Below are positions 8,101 through 16,190 of a DNA stretch of 36,614 nt, one piece after another. Position numbers and translations under genes: made by a program. Under the pieces are notes generated by a model. It saw only the letters and a program-made list of their open reading frames with translations, searched no databases and was not told the DNA's origin. How positions within the stretch are numbered: position 1 is the stretch's first letter; every line of letters begins with the position of its first letter. This stretch comes from JAJDIA01 sp031555145 (lineage in GTDB: Bacteria; Bacteroidota; Bacteroidia; Bacteroidales; Tannerellaceae). The DNA lies in the NCBI GenBank assembly GCA_031555145.1, contig JAVBUR010000062.1:1-36614 (forward strand), given 5' to 3'.

Positions 8101-8862
8101 TCACAGGATATGATAGCATGTGAAATACATCATTGTGATATTGAAGGCGGCGTGTGAAAGGATGGCTCCGAGGATCGAACCGCTCTGCTGTTTGCACAGG
8201 AAGAATATTCGGCTGGTAAAGAACATGCCTGTCACCCATAACAGAGCTGGAACGGGAAGAAACTGCCATCCGCCTGCTACATAAACGATACCGAAATGCG
8301 CCAGATGGGTAAGGGCGAAAGCAAGGCTGTCGAAGATTGAAGCCTTTTGTTCTCCGAAACGAGGAGCAAAGCTGCCATGTACCACACCCCGATAGAAAAG
8401 TTCTTCGCCGATGGGGCTGAACGTCATGCTTACCGCCGAACCAATCAGGAAATATGTCAGCCGCATATCCGGAGACATAGTTCCTTCGGGTGTCGCGTTC
8501 GCCCCCGATATATAGACGAAGGCATTACTGATGGTATGTCCGTACAGGAGTGTGAAGCACAGGTACAACATCACACACATAATACAACCCAACAGCACGG
8601 AATAGATCAGCCAGACAGCACGCTCTGGCTTTTTAATACCAATGAATCGCCTTCCCTCTTTCGACAGAAATAGAAAAGGCATAAACCACATCGCCACAAA
8701 AACAAACGATACAAGGTAGTAACTCTTAGTAATGTTGGCTTCCATCACCAGGATAAAACGCGGAATACCAAACAACAGGATAAGCACAAGGCCAAATACC
8801 CAGCTATAGGGAAAACAGCGTCGGAAGACAGGACGGAGGTAGTAGTCCGGATAGGATCTCAT
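8101..8862 (-). CDS. Second CPBP family intramembrane protease
   Basis: A 253-residue polytopic membrane protein. The CPBP motifs are present: GEELFYRG (Glu153, Glu154, Arg158), FALTHLAHFG (His186, His189) and ILSHAAFN (His237, Asn241). It should therefore be an active intramembrane metalloprotease. The sequence between motifs differs strongly from the CPBP protein at 6783-7604, so the two are not a recent tandem duplication. It is convergent with the small membrane protein gene and divergent from the GH78-like gene at 8983. The ATG at 8862 is well placed before the first helix. The substrate is unknown. Confidence 0.88.
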   Translation of the reverse strand: MRSYPDYYLRPVFRRCFPYSWVFGLVLILLFGIPRFILVMEANITKSYYLVSFVFVAMWFMPFLFLSKEGRRFIGIKKPERAVWLIYSVLLGCIMCVMLYLCFTLLYGHTISNAFVYISGANATPEGTMSPDMRLTYFLIGSAVSMTFSPIGEELFYRGVVHGSFAPRFGEQKASIFDSLAFALTHLAHFGIVYVAGGWQFLPVPALLWVTGMFFTSRIFFLCKQQSGSILGAILSHAAFNITMMYFTCYHIL

Positions 8863-8944
8863 AAGAATAGTACTTGTTTTTTCGCAAGATAGTCATTTGG
8901 TCTATTTTGTTTGAAGAAATAGATTGAAAAATGTAGATAAAGAA

Positions 8945-8952
8945 TATATTTG
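8945..8952 (+). promoter_or_regulatory. -7 element for the GH78-like gene
   Basis: TATATTTG matches TAnnTTTG exactly and lies 30 bp before the ATG at 8983. A TTG about 18 bp upstream is a plausible -33 element. The 120-bp gap is shared with the divergent CPBP gene. Confidence 0.6.
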
Positions 8953-8982
8953 CATAAATGGGAATGACATAAATCACAAAAA

Positions 8983-10638
8983 ATGAAGAAAGTCACATTG
9001 ATACTGTTTGCCGCCTTCTGTTTGGTAACAGCCGGGTTCAGTCAGGATTATTATACAAAAGCCGAACGTGATCATTGGTTGCAGCAGGCAGAGGTGAACA
9101 AACCGACCTTAGTATCCCGTGTAGTACAACCCTCCCGCCTTGTCCGGATGGAACAAGACCCCGCCGCCTTTCAGGGTTGGAAGGCTGTGCAGGCTGGTTC
9201 GGTTGCGTCGTTTTATACGGCTTCGGTCAAGTCGCAACCTTCGTTTATCCTCGATTTCGGCGAACACCTGACTGGCTATGTGTCCTTTGCTGTATCCCCC
9301 ATGCAACCGACGCCGGACGCTCCGGCACGTATCCGTTTCACCTTTGGTGAGGTACCGTCGGAACTGGCTACACCTTTCGATCCCTATCCTGGCAGTTTGA
9401 GCCGTGCCTGGTTACAGGACGAACTGGTGACAGTCATGACTGTTCCCGACACCATCACTATTCCCCGCCGGTTATCTTTTCGTTATGTGAAAGTGGAGCT
9501 GGTACATGCGCCGACATACGACTTCGCCGTTTCGCATATCGAATGCCGTGCCGTTACTTCGGCGTCACAGGCTCCCCAGCCTTTAGCCGCTACAGTGCCT
9601 GCCCTGATTCGGGAGATCGACCGGGTAGGACTAAATACGCTCAAAGAATGTATGCAGACCGTCTATGAAGATGGCCCGAAACGGGATCAACGCCTCTGGA
9701 TTGGGGATCTCTACCTCGAAGCCCTGGCTAATAACTATTCCTTCAAGCAACATGATCTGACGAAGCGCTGTCTCTATATCCTCGCAGGTCTCGCCGACGA
9801 AAACGGCTTGCTGAACGGCACGATCTTCGAAAAGCCCTATCCGCATGCACAGGCCAAACAGATACTGTATGATTACTCCCTGCTCTATAATGTTGCCCTG
9901 AAAGACTACCTTGAAGCGACCGGCGACCGGCAGACGGCTACGGCCCTTTGGAAGGTTGCCCTCAAGCAACTTGATATCGCCCGTCCCTACCTGCAAGAGA
10001 ACGGATTGCTGGACTATGTCGGAGCAAGCAGTAACCTCTGGGTCTTCTTTGACTGGCGCGACGGATTACATAAAGAAGTAGCTATGCAAGGTCTGACAGT
10101 GTTCGCTTTCGAACAAACCTACGAACTGGCACGCCTGCTCGGTAAAGAAAAGGACGTACCCGATCTACCCGGCCTCATCAAGAAGATGAAGACCGCTGCC
10201 CGTAAGCACCTGTATGATAAAAAGACCGGCCTGTTTCGGGGCGTAACCGATCCCCAGCTCTCCTATGCTTCGCAGGTATGGATGGTGCTCAGTGGTATCG
10301 CTACGAAGGCCGAAGCGCAGCGTGCATTGAAAGCGTTACCGGTAACCGAAGGCGTCGTTCGCCCCGGCACTCCTTATGCCTACCATTATTATATCCAGGC
10401 GTTGGTAAACTGTGGATTGAAGGAAGAAGCCCGTACTGCCCTGGCCAACTACTGGGGTGGCATGATCCGCAAAGGGGCTGATACGTTTTGGGAAGCCTAT
10501 GATCCGGCCAACGACTATCTCTCCCCCTACAACTTCTTCCCGATGAATAGTTATTGTCATGCCTGGAGTTGTACTCCGGTCTATTTCATCCGGAAATATC
10601 CGGAAATATTTCAGTTAGTCTACAAAAATCTATGTTAA
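8983..10638 (+). CDS. Secreted GH78-like (alpha-L-rhamnosidase-related) glycosidase, short form
   Basis: A 551-residue protein with a Sec signal peptide (about residues 1-20, ending AGFSQ). An N-terminal beta-sandwich region (about 45-190) is followed by an (alpha/alpha)6-type domain. The motif YEDGPKRDQRLWIGDL (228-243) corresponds to the GH78 segment that carries the general acid region, and GADTFWEAYDP (498-508) to the family's C-terminal GxTxxWE segment with its conserved Glu. Classic GH78 enzymes are often 700-1100 residues, so this is a compact member lacking accessory carbohydrate-binding domains. In the motif the usual RDER is RDQR. Rhamnosidase activity is plausible but unproven. The gene stands alone with its own promoter and is convergent with the response regulator, leaving only 9 bp between the stop codons. 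Confidence 0.8.
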   Translation: MKKVTLILFAAFCLVTAGFSQDYYTKAERDHWLQQAEVNKPTLVSRVVQPSRLVRMEQDPAAFQGWKAVQAGSVASFYTASVKSQPSFILDFGEHLTGYVSFAVSPMQPTPDAPARIRFTFGEVPSELATPFDPYPGSLSRAWLQDELVTVMTVPDTITIPRRLSFRYVKVELVHAPTYDFAVSHIECRAVTSASQAPQPLAATVPALIREIDRVGLNTLKECMQTVYEDGPKRDQRLWIGDLYLEALANNYSFKQHDLTKRCLYILAGLADENGLLNGTIFEKPYPHAQAKQILYDYSLLYNVALKDYLEATGDRQTATALWKVALKQLDIARPYLQENGLLDYVGASSNLWVFFDWRDGLHKEVAMQGLTVFAFEQTYELARLLGKEKDVPDLPGLIKKMKTAARKHLYDKKTGLFRGVTDPQLSYASQVWMVLSGIATKAEAQRALKALPVTEGVVRPGTPYAYHYYIQALVNCGLKEEARTALANYWGGMIRKGADTFWEAYDPANDYLSPYNFFPMNSYCHAWSCTPVYFIRKYPEIFQLVYKNLC

Positions 10639-10647
10639 TGGCGCCTG

Positions 10648-11388
10648 CTATTTGATCAGCGAATGTTTGGCCAAATAGTCTTTGAATACCTCCTTGTACT
10701 GCTCACCTACGGTGATATGGGTTTTCGGTCCTAAGGTGAGGCGGGTACGTTCCACGGCAGTGATCTTGCGGAGGTTCACGATAAAGGAGCGGTGGATACG
10801 CATAAAGGTATCTGTCGGCAGTTTCTCTTCCATCGACTTCATATTGCCAAGTGTCATCACGGCCTCGCCGTCTTCGGTGCAGATGCGGAGGTATTCGCTG
10901 CGGCTTTCGATGTAGAGGATGTCTTCGATCCGTATCTGGATAATTTTGTATTGCGATTTGACGAAGATGAACTCCGGTGCGGCCTCTTGTACCGGAACGA
11001 CGTTGGTCAGCAACCGGTACTGGCGGTAGGCTTTATCTACAGCGCGCAGGAAATCGGGATACCCGATTGGTTTCAGCAAATAGTCGATCGCATCCACACG
11101 GAATCCTTCGATTGCGTATTCGGAATAAGCGGTGGTGAAGACCACCAACGGTTTCTTGACGAGCGATTTCACGAAATCCATCCCATTCAGGTCGGGCATA
11201 TTGATATCCACCAGGAGCAGGTCGACATCCTGTGTCGCCAACAGGCTGGCGGCATCAAACGCACTCCGGCAACCAGCCACGAGTGTGAGGAAAGGCGTCC
11301 GTTCGATATACGCCGTCATTTGCGACAGCGCCAGCGGTTCGTCGTCGATGGCAATGCATCGCATGATGGGGGAAGGAGTCTGGCTCAT
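10648..11388 (-). CDS. LytTR family DNA-binding response regulator
   Basis: A 246-residue LytR/AlgR-type regulator. The receiver domain (about 10-125) has the acidic pocket IDDEP (Asp15, Asp16), the phosphoacceptor in LLLVDINMPDLNG (Asp61), a Thr in FTTAYSE (85 or 86) and Lys106 in DYLLKPIGY. The C-terminal LytTR DNA-binding domain (about 140-245) contains the typical EDILYIESRSEYLRI and MRIHRSFIVNLRKI segments. The start at 11388 overlaps the kinase stop codon in an ATGA arrangement, which supports this start and translational coupling. LytTR regulators bind paired short direct repeats; I found no convincing site in nearby promoters. The partner is the adjacent LytS-type kinase. Confidence 0.95.
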   Translation of the reverse strand: MSQTPSPIMRCIAIDDEPLALSQMTAYIERTPFLTLVAGCRSAFDAASLLATQDVDLLLVDINMPDLNGMDFVKSLVKKPLVVFTTAYSEYAIEGFRVDAIDYLLKPIGYPDFLRAVDKAYRQYRLLTNVVPVQEAAPEFIFVKSQYKIIQIRIEDILYIESRSEYLRICTEDGEAVMTLGNMKSMEEKLPTDTFMRIHRSFIVNLRKITAVERTRLTLGPKTHITVGEQYKEVFKDYLAKHSLIK

Positions 11389-12587
11389 GAGATCGGTATA
11401 TTAAGCGTTACCACATATTCGTCTTCATTCTGTTCTACATCCAACGTGTAGTTGTTGGGATAGAGCAGTGAAAGCCTTTTGCGCAGGTTCTCCATGCCTA
11501 CTCCTCCCTGGGGTTGGGTATCGGTCGATGTACTGTTCATCACCATATAAGCCAGCCGCTCATTAACTACTTGTAGGGTAGAGTACACGAATGACTTCCG
11601 TCGGTAGCTGATCCCGTGTTTGTAGGCATTCTCCAGCAGGGTGACCAGCAGGAGCGGGGGTATCTGTGCTTCCGGGACGACTTCGGGGAAGGTAGTCTGT
11701 ATATCTACTCCATCGGCATAGCGGATACGCATCAGGGCTGTATAGTTTTCGAGGAACTGTATTTCTTTACCCAGCGGCACCCGTGCCTGCTCGGCTTCAT
11801 AAAGTACATAACGCATGATCTTCGACAGTTCGATCACTGTTTCCTTTGCCTTCTCGGTATCGATATCGATCAGGGCGTGGATATTGTTGAGCGTGTTCAT
11901 AAAGAAGTGCGGATTGACTTGCGCTTTGAGGTAGTTGAGTTCAGCCTGTAGGGTTTGCTTCTCCAGTTCTTTGATCTGCCGGTCGTCGCGCATGGACTTG
12001 AAGAGGAAGCGCATGGCGAGGTTGAGGCCCACCACCAGCAGAGCGATCATCCAGTCGATCAATATCGGCGGTGGAAAGAAAGGCTTGTGTAACGGACGCC
12101 TTCCATCACGGAATTGTTCCTGCAGTTCACGCGGACGTTCGCCTTCCAACTGGTGGTTGGGAGGGAATTGTCCTTCGCGCATCCCCGGAGGAGGTCCCTG
12201 CCGACCGCGTTGGTCTACAAACTCCCGCCCGTCGGGGAAGGGTTGGACACGCTTGACAAAGCTTCGGCCTGGCCATACGGTAAAGAGGATCGCCACCGTG
12301 CCGGCAATGGCAAGCAGGTAGATCCACGACCGTTTCCGCAGCAGGAAGAAGGGGATCAGCGCATAGTTATTGATGATGAAGAGGAGGAAGAACGGCAGAA
12401 TTGTCAGCCAATACTGCCGTGCTTCTTTCCACTCTACCGTGCCTTCGCTATAGAAACTGAAGACCGGCACAATGAGTATCACCAACCAGATGATGGCGTA
12501 GATGAGGTTCTCGAGTATGTGTTGTTTCCGTTCCATATACATCAGGGGCAAAGGTAGTTGAATAATCGTCCTTACAATGTTTATCAT
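11385..12587 (-). CDS. LytS/YehU-type membrane sensor histidine kinase
   Basis: A 400-residue sensor kinase. Predicted helices lie near residues 28-46, 60-83, 89-105 and 176-195. Between helices 3 and 4 is a loop of about 70 residues rich in Arg, Pro and Gly (for example QGPPPGMREGQFPP), predicted to face the periplasm. A short coiled segment (about 200-222) leads to the His_kinase motif LKAQVNPHFFMNTLNNIHAL with His227. The HATPase domain has the N-box LLENAYKHG (about 307-315) and GVGMENLRKRL. There is no PAS or GAF domain. The ATG at 12587 lies 6 bp after the lipoprotein stop; an ATG at 12542 (MYMERKQ) is an alternative start. It is coupled to the LytTR regulator and probably co-transcribed with the beta-helix lipoprotein. 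Confidence 0.93.
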   Translation of the reverse strand: MINIVRTIIQLPLPLMYMERKQHILENLIYAIIWLVILIVPVFSFYSEGTVEWKEARQYWLTILPFFLLFIINNYALIPFFLLRKRSWIYLLAIAGTVAILFTVWPGRSFVKRVQPFPDGREFVDQRGRQGPPPGMREGQFPPNHQLEGERPRELQEQFRDGRRPLHKPFFPPPILIDWMIALLVVGLNLAMRFLFKSMRDDRQIKELEKQTLQAELNYLKAQVNPHFFMNTLNNIHALIDIDTEKAKETVIELSKIMRYVLYEAEQARVPLGKEIQFLENYTALMRIRYADGVDIQTTFPEVVPEAQIPPLLLVTLLENAYKHGISYRRKSFVYSTLQVVNERLAYMVMNSTSTDTQPQGGVGMENLRKRLSLLYPNNYTLDVEQNEDEYVVTLNIPIS

Positions 12588-12593
12588 TCAATA

Positions 12594-14525
12594 TTATCTG
12601 CCGAACGGTCCGCCACCGCCTCCTCCCATGCCGGAAGAAGTACCGACAGTCGTTACCATATTGGAGGTCGTAAATGTACCGGCAGATGTGCCCGGAGTAT
12701 AAGTCGCTCCCGTGCAGAGTCCGTGGAAGTCTGTTCCTCCCTCGATGCTGCCGCCCGTATAGATGGTGTAGCTGGTGCTTGCGGCTAGTGCCGGGCTACT
12801 AAAGAGGACACACATCTTCTGCTGGGTGAACGTTTTGGGCAGTTTGATTGTCAATGCCTCCTTACCAGCTGACGATTCGATATGGATCACACCTACGCCA
12901 AGGGTGGTCGGATTGAAGATGAGTGAACGTTGCGTACAAGCGCTTGCTGTCGGTGTACTGGTAGCACCACCGATACCAACCAACGTCCCGCCGGTGATAG
13001 CAAAGCGGTTCTGGTCGCAGTCGAATCCTTCTTCGGGCGACGTGGTACCTGCCGAAACGATCACACCGCCGGAGACAGACAAGGTTCCGTTGGAGTCGAT
13101 TCCGTCGTTGGTCGTACTGTTACAATAGATGTATCCGCCGTTGATACCGATATGGGTGGCGGCGTTGATGCAGTCGTCGTAGGCCATGATCTCGATGGTG
13201 CCGCCGTTGATCGTCAGCGTGGCTTTGCTTTCGAGGCCTTCAGCTTCCTTACCGGAGGTTTGTATCTGTATCTTACCGCTATTGACGGTGAGGTTACCTT
13301 TGCATTTGATGGCCTTTGCAGCGGTATCGTCGCGACCATAGGTAAACTGTCCGCCGGTAGTGACTACAGCTACTGAACCGCCGTTCATGGTGAAGGTGCC
13401 GTCGGCCGAGATACCTTTGCCTCCTTTACCCGAACTGTTGATTGTCACGGTAGCGTCTTCGATCAATATATTCCCGTCGCAATTGATGCCTGCGGCGGAG
13501 GCGATATCCTGGTCGGAGGTGTCATAGAAAGCATCGCCGGTCGTTTGCAGATGCAGCGTACCCTTGGTCAGCGTCACGTCGCCATCGCTTTTGAATGCTT
13601 TGGACGCTTTACCGGAGACAAGGATCTCGATCGTTTCGTTGCTGTTGACTGTCGTGTACGTGAGGCTCTTGACGCCGTGCGACTTTTCGCCTGTGGTGGC
13701 GATCTGTATCGTGCCTCCTTCGATCTGTACATACCCTTTCTCGCAGTCGAGACCTTCGCCGGTAGACTTGACCGTCAGCGAGCCGCCGTCGATCCGGATG
13801 TAATCGTTTGCATGGATACCGTCGGAAGCGGCTTCCTTGACGGTGATATTCCCTTCATACATCCGGAAGTAATCGTCCACGCAGATGGCGTGCTTGTATT
13901 TCCCCCGTACTTCGAGAGTTCCTGTTCCGTAAAAGTTCAGCTGTCCTTCGCTGAAGAAGGTACCCTTCATGTCTTCGCCGTCGACAGTCTGATAGGTCGA
14001 GCCGTCGATCAGGCGGTTGTTCGTTCCTGTTACTACCGTTACGGTGGTCTTCTTGCCGCACTGGTTGTTGATGGCCGCACCTTTGGGGTTGGTGATGCCT
14101 ACGCCGTTCAGTACGATGCCAAACTTATATTCGCCATAAATCTTAACCGAACCGTTTGTCGTGATACCCGACAGCACGTAGTTCAACTCCTTGTCAGTGA
14201 TCGTGGAACGCAGCACCACGTGCCCGCTCGTATTTGTCACTGTCACTCCTTTGCCTTCAAACGGATTGGTAACGGTAGCTCCGCCGTCGGTGAAGGCGAT
14301 CACGATGGCATTGTCGAACGTCACCTCCTGTGTGTTTGTCACCAGATCGGCATCCATCCCCGAATCAGGATCGATATTCACATCCGGTACTTCCACCGTG
14401 CTGTCATCCGGCACATAGGTCTCCCCTTCCGAGAAGAGGTCATCCCCTCCGCCGGAACAGGATCCTATACTTAGCATAATCAATCCACAAAAAAATAAAC
14501 CTACTAACTTTTTCCCTATTGTCAT
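12594..14525 (-). CDS. Cthe_2159-like beta-helix carbohydrate-binding lipoprotein
   Basis: A 643-residue lipoprotein. The start at 14525 (MTIGKKLVG) gives a clean signal with lipobox SIGSC (Cys23); the 23 codons upstream in frame do not look like signal sequence. After an acidic linker, residues of about 55 to 540 carry many imperfect repeats with INGG, DGI and GGxxxI patterns (for example IRIDGGSLTVKSTGEGLDCE), the pattern of a right-handed parallel beta-helix and of the Cthe_2159 family (carbohydrate-binding domain-containing proteins). The Clostridium thermocellum founder binds cellulose and polygalacturonic acid. Several Asp-rich turns could bind Ca2+. The C-terminus ends in a glycine tract and PFGR. 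The gene is 6 bp upstream of the LytS-type kinase, which suggests a shared transcript. A surface-exposed, polysaccharide-binding role is inferred. Confidence 0.85.
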   Translation of the reverse strand: MTIGKKLVGLFFCGLIMLSIGSCSGGGDDLFSEGETYVPDDSTVEVPDVNIDPDSGMDADLVTNTQEVTFDNAIVIAFTDGGATVTNPFEGKGVTVTNTSGHVVLRSTITDKELNYVLSGITTNGSVKIYGEYKFGIVLNGVGITNPKGAAINNQCGKKTTVTVVTGTNNRLIDGSTYQTVDGEDMKGTFFSEGQLNFYGTGTLEVRGKYKHAICVDDYFRMYEGNITVKEAASDGIHANDYIRIDGGSLTVKSTGEGLDCEKGYVQIEGGTIQIATTGEKSHGVKSLTYTTVNSNETIEILVSGKASKAFKSDGDVTLTKGTLHLQTTGDAFYDTSDQDIASAAGINCDGNILIEDATVTINSSGKGGKGISADGTFTMNGGSVAVVTTGGQFTYGRDDTAAKAIKCKGNLTVNSGKIQIQTSGKEAEGLESKATLTINGGTIEIMAYDDCINAATHIGINGGYIYCNSTTNDGIDSNGTLSVSGGVIVSAGTTSPEEGFDCDQNRFAITGGTLVGIGGATSTPTASACTQRSLIFNPTTLGVGVIHIESSAGKEALTIKLPKTFTQQKMCVLFSSPALAASTSYTIYTGGSIEGGTDFHGLCTGATYTPGTSAGTFTTSNMVTTVGTSSGMGGGGGGPFGR

Positions 14526-14605
14526 GTCGCGTATTATTAATAACAAACTGCAATGATACGACACCCGGTCGTGACGAGAAAATATATTCAACAAACGGGC
14601 GGGTT

Positions 14606-16186
14606 TTATCGGCGGAAAGAGAGATCATCCCTGACGATTAACCTACGGATAGTGTGAAACGTCGGGTGGATCACGTAGCGGGGGCGTATATCGCTTTCCC
14701 GAATCAGGATGAAAAGCAGGGCGATCAGGGCTAAAATAGCTAATCCTCCGTAGATTTCTTTCATCGATACCATCAAGGCCTGTTGTTGCAACAGGGCGTA
14801 TAGTTTCTCCGGAGCAAGCTGTTGTATGAGGGGATTTACATTATCCAGACTGCTGCTGAGTAACGTTGTTTTCTGTTTTATGACCGTTTTCAGTGTCTGA
14901 CCCAGAACGGCGGAACCGAATGCACTGCCCAGCACAGCACTTCCGAGGCATTGTATCGTCAAGGCCTGCGGAAAGTATAGGAAAGGGATACGGGATATCG
15001 CTGTCTGATAACTGATACCAATCGTGATAAAACCAAACACACGCAGGAAGACGGGCAATAACAATGACCCCTTGGACAAGTCATCATAGAGAGAGAAATA
15101 AAGCAGTACCAGATAAGCGGTGATTGCCGTCATCCCGATCACATTCATAGTACGATAACGCCATTTTCGCCGGGCAAATGTCTGATAGGCAAACACACTG
15201 GCGGTCACAATTCCCAGTAGCGCCACCCAGTTGAGCGATATCAGGTTCAGTGAATCATAGCCGAGTACAGACTCCATATATAAATGTTCGAAAAGATGCG
15301 ACGGAGCCAACAATAAGTCGATCCCGATATACGCCAGGAAAGTGATATAGACAATCTTGAACCGCCATGTCGCGAGTGTAATAAACGGATGCCGGATAAA
15401 CGATGCCCGCCACAAATTGAGCCCGAGCATCACGCCGCCGGCAAGGGTCGCCGCTCGGATATAAGGCGATTCAAACCAGTCGAAATACGCCCCATAGACA
15501 CAAACAAATGTAAACGACAGCACCGTCAACCCCCACAGCAATCCACCCATCCAGTCGATGCCGTACAACGGTAGTTTGCGCACCGTACGATGTGTGCGGA
15601 GCAGGATAAGCGTGGCCAGCATCACTCCGCACAGCAGCCCGATCACCAACAGATGCATATACTCCCACGTAGCGAAGAAGGCCGTATAAATGGTAATAAT
15701 CCCCGATAGTTGGATACAACCCTGCACCAGGAGGTAGATAAAGCAGAAGAAGACCGAGAGATCACGCTTTGGGGTGATCCATAATTGGATGGTCGAGTTA
15801 CATTCAAACGTTGCCCACATCCGGAAGATCCCCGCTACAAAACAGGTTGCCACCAATACCGGCACACTGTGCGTATGCATACAGATAAGGTTACAGCCAA
15901 TCAGCGCCGCCGCACACGATAGCAGCGCCATTTTCGACGTGAACCGAAACTTCAACCGGAACATGACCGTGAATGTCAGCGCCATCCCCGTCATCGAAGC
16001 ATAGCCTGCCATCATGATATCTTCCTGCATCAGCGCCAGTGAGCCTACCATCTCACTTACTGCCGCCAGATACACACCGCCCGAAAGCTGGAAGATGACC
16101 ACAAAGACGACGAATACCCACGGTTTGACCTTGTCCGCGACTACATTCCGTATGGAGGGTATGGAAAAAGGGATTGCTTCGTGCAT
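14606..16186 (-). CDS. MFS efflux permease, DHA2/EmrB-like, 14 helices
   Basis: A 526-residue inner-membrane protein in which I count about 14 hydrophobic helices, the topology of the DHA2 (EmrB/QacA-like) branch of the major facilitator superfamily. It is the last gene of a TolC-HlyD-MFS order, starting 4 bp after the HlyD stop codon, which strongly indicates a tripartite EmrAB-TolC-type pump. Classical DHA2 motifs are poorly conserved, as is common in Bacteroidetes members. A loop between helices 13 and 14 (about residues 430-480) is predicted. The substrate is unknown; drugs, bile acids or fatty acids are typical for the class. Confidence 0.88.
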   Translation of the reverse strand: MHEAIPFSIPSIRNVVADKVKPWVFVVFVVIFQLSGGVYLAAVSEMVGSLALMQEDIMMAGYASMTGMALTFTVMFRLKFRFTSKMALLSCAAALIGCNLICMHTHSVPVLVATCFVAGIFRMWATFECNSTIQLWITPKRDLSVFFCFIYLLVQGCIQLSGIITIYTAFFATWEYMHLLVIGLLCGVMLATLILLRTHRTVRKLPLYGIDWMGGLLWGLTVLSFTFVCVYGAYFDWFESPYIRAATLAGGVMLGLNLWRASFIRHPFITLATWRFKIVYITFLAYIGIDLLLAPSHLFEHLYMESVLGYDSLNLISLNWVALLGIVTASVFAYQTFARRKWRYRTMNVIGMTAITAYLVLLYFSLYDDLSKGSLLLPVFLRVFGFITIGISYQTAISRIPFLYFPQALTIQCLGSAVLGSAFGSAVLGQTLKTVIKQKTTLLSSSLDNVNPLIQQLAPEKLYALLQQQALMVSMKEIYGGLAILALIALLFILIRESDIRPRYVIHPTFHTIRRLIVRDDLSFRR

Positions 16187-16190
16187 ACGT

